This document shows, piece by piece, positions 63,080-64,000 of a stretch of 64,000 nucleotides of DNA (positions are counted from its first letter, which is position 1; each line of letters opens with the position of its first letter). Position numbers and translations under genes: made by a program. The stretch comes from Natranaerofaba carboxydovora (GTDB lineage: Bacteria; Bacillota; Natranaerobiia; Natranaerobiales; Natranaerofabaceae), in assembly GCF_022539405.1 (NCBI RefSeq), contig NZ_CP054394.1, positions 64,501 to 128,500 on the forward strand, given 5' to 3'. The notes below the pieces were generated by a model. It was not told where the DNA came from and ran no database searches. It saw nothing but the letters and a program-made list of their open reading frames with translations.

Positions 63080-63271
63080 CTGTTTAATAAGGACTCATTT
63101 TTTCAGACGGCGTTTGTTTTTGTTGATAGTATTCCTGAATCAAAGGAAAAAGGGGATAAGGAAGAACAAGATTCTAGCAAAGAGGCAGATTTTGATACTA
63201 TAGAAGAAGGGGAAGTTTTCATGGTTGTAGGTGATAAGCTATATAGATTTTCATTTGATGAGATGATCTAA
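63080..63271 (+). CDS. Small acidic protein with CTG start
   Basis: 63 codons, FNKDSFFQTAFVFVDSIPES then an acidic loop and EGEVFMVVGDKLYRFSFDEM, stop at 63271. The only start at good spacing from AAGGGAGGG is CTG (63080), with no ATG, GTG or TTG in frame. Codon pattern and amphipathic ends look real, but the evidence is modest. No family recognised. Confidence 0.5.
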   Translation: MFNKDSFFQTAFVFVDSIPESKEKGDKEEQDSSKEADFDTIEEGEVFMVVGDKLYRFSFDEMI

Positions 63272-63321
63272 TATGTGATTAGTAAGACTAGATGGAATTT
63301 GGGTAGTTTAAATTAGTTCCA

Positions 63322-63367
63322 AAAGGGTTTATCTTTTGTGCTACAGACAAAAGATAAACCCTTTTTT
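63322..63367 (+). terminator. Intrinsic terminator
   Basis: AAAGGGTTTATCTTTTGT / ACAAAAGATAAACCCTTT-type stem followed by six T. Confidence 0.9.
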
Positions 63368-63483
63368 ATAATACAGCTTCTATTTTACAGCGCGCATTTT
63401 TTTTGTTAAATTAATATTAACAAAATACAACACTGTATCCAAAATTTTAAATTAAATAGGGGATCGGGGGAGAGCTGTAGAAT

Positions 63484-64000
63484 ATGGGAATCTTAGAGTT
63501 TTTAGAAAAAAAAGATATACAATTTTCACTTCGTAGATACGGCATAGATGCACTAAGTTATATGGCCCTTGGCCTTTTTGGGACATTAATAATTGGACTT
63601 ATATTGAGAGTCATAGGTGAAAGAACAGGGATAGGGTTTTTGGAAGAAGTGGTTTGGCCGATGGCCAACGATATGATGGGGCCAGCTATAGCTGTTGCAG
63701 TTGCTTATGGTCTCAAAGCTCCGCCGCTTGTTATATTTTCATCTACTGTGTCAGGTATGGCAGGGGCAGATTTAGGAGGGCCTGCAGGTGCTTTGATTGC
63801 AGCAATTATTGGAGCAGAATTTGGTAAGCTTGTTTCTAAAGAAACAAAAGTAGATATAATTGTTACCCCGGCAGTGACAGTAATAATGGGAGTGCTGGCA
63901 GGAACCCAGATTGGACCTGGAGTTAATTGGGTAATGTTAAGATTAGGAGATTTTATTATGCTTGCGACAGAACTTCAGCCAGTACCAATGGGTATTATTT
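63484..64000 (+). CDS. PTS IIC-like membrane permease (partial)
   Basis: 172 residues to the window edge. ATG after GGGGAGAG. Multiple transmembrane segments (ALSYMALGLFGTLIIGLILR, GPAIAVAVAYGLKAPPLVIF, TPAVTVIMGVLAGTQIGPGV). The pattern with GADLGGPAGALIAAIIGAEF matches the PTS_EIIC_2-type family of putative sugar permeases, which often lack neighbouring EIIA/EIIB genes. The C-terminal half lies outside. Confidence 0.8.
   Translation, partial: MGILEFLEKKDIQFSLRRYGIDALSYMALGLFGTLIIGLILRVIGERTGIGFLEEVVWPMANDMMGPAIAVAVAYGLKAPPLVIFSSTVSGMAGADLGGPAGALIAAIIGAEFGKLVSKETKVDIIVTPAVTVIMGVLAGTQIGPGVNWVMLRLGDFIMLATELQPVPMGII

Overview
The window reads as chromosomal DNA of a low-GC, spore-forming, anaerobic Firmicute (Bacillota). 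The backbone carries spoVS, ytaF, a LysM spore-coat-type protein, the block polA-mutM-ytaF-coaE, and many acidic secreted proteins. A class III polyhydroxyalkanoate (PHA) synthase and a LarE homologue are also present. The acidic proteome and the PHA genes fit a halophilic or alkaliphilic clostridial lineage such as Natranaerobiales or Halanaerobiales. That placement is inference; no rRNA gene is in the window.

Left part (1-15.8 kb): mobile and decaying DNA. An intact IS66 element (318-2719, 8-bp target duplication) splits a TPR gene whose two halves rejoin in frame. It is followed by a truncated IS21 transposase fused to a broken HigBA-type toxin-antitoxin locus, a complete IS21 element (6476-8939, 5-bp duplication), an MNT/HEPN toxin-antitoxin pair, a two-domain HTH gene with an in-frame stop, and a TnpB-like RuvC protein followed by a highly structured intergenic RNA candidate. 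Next come three copies of a terminator/att-like repeat that bracket an Ltp-type fragment, a TumE-type toxin pair and an orphan antitoxin with a beheaded VapC.

Middle (15.8-29.0 kb): an integrative element inserted in tRNA-Leu(CAA), bounded by a 55-bp perfect direct repeat of the tRNA 3' half. It encodes a tyrosine integrase, a Prim-Pol/D5 helicase with an adjacent iteron-like origin, an XRE regulator, three tandem superinfection-immunity-like membrane proteins, and a minus-strand two-gene unit of a radical SAM protein and an HNH nuclease whose N-terminus extends through a non-AUG start. It has no phage structural genes, so it looks like a satellite or plasmid-like element. Two copies of a conserved intergenic motif and recurrent GGGCGGGG islands lie inside it.

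Right part (29-64 kb): mainly housekeeping DNA. It holds a membrane HNH protein, an ECF sigma/anti-sigma pair, polA-mutM-ytaF-coaE, tRNA-Leu(GAG), a TraB/GumN lipoprotein, spoVS, a Type IIG-like methylase lacking its usual N-terminal nuclease, an arsR/ACR3 locus with a one-base frameshift in a homopolymer, tRNA-Arg(CCT) and secreted proteins. A PHA island follows: a PocR-AraC regulator, phaE, phaC, phaB, an MBL hydrolase, a ThiF/HesA protein, a PhaJ-like hydratase, a second SDR and a baeRF-like protein. After it come an M23 peptidase, a methyltransferase, a group II intron just after a terminator, carbamate kinase, a lipoprotein, larE and the start of a PTS IIC-like permease.
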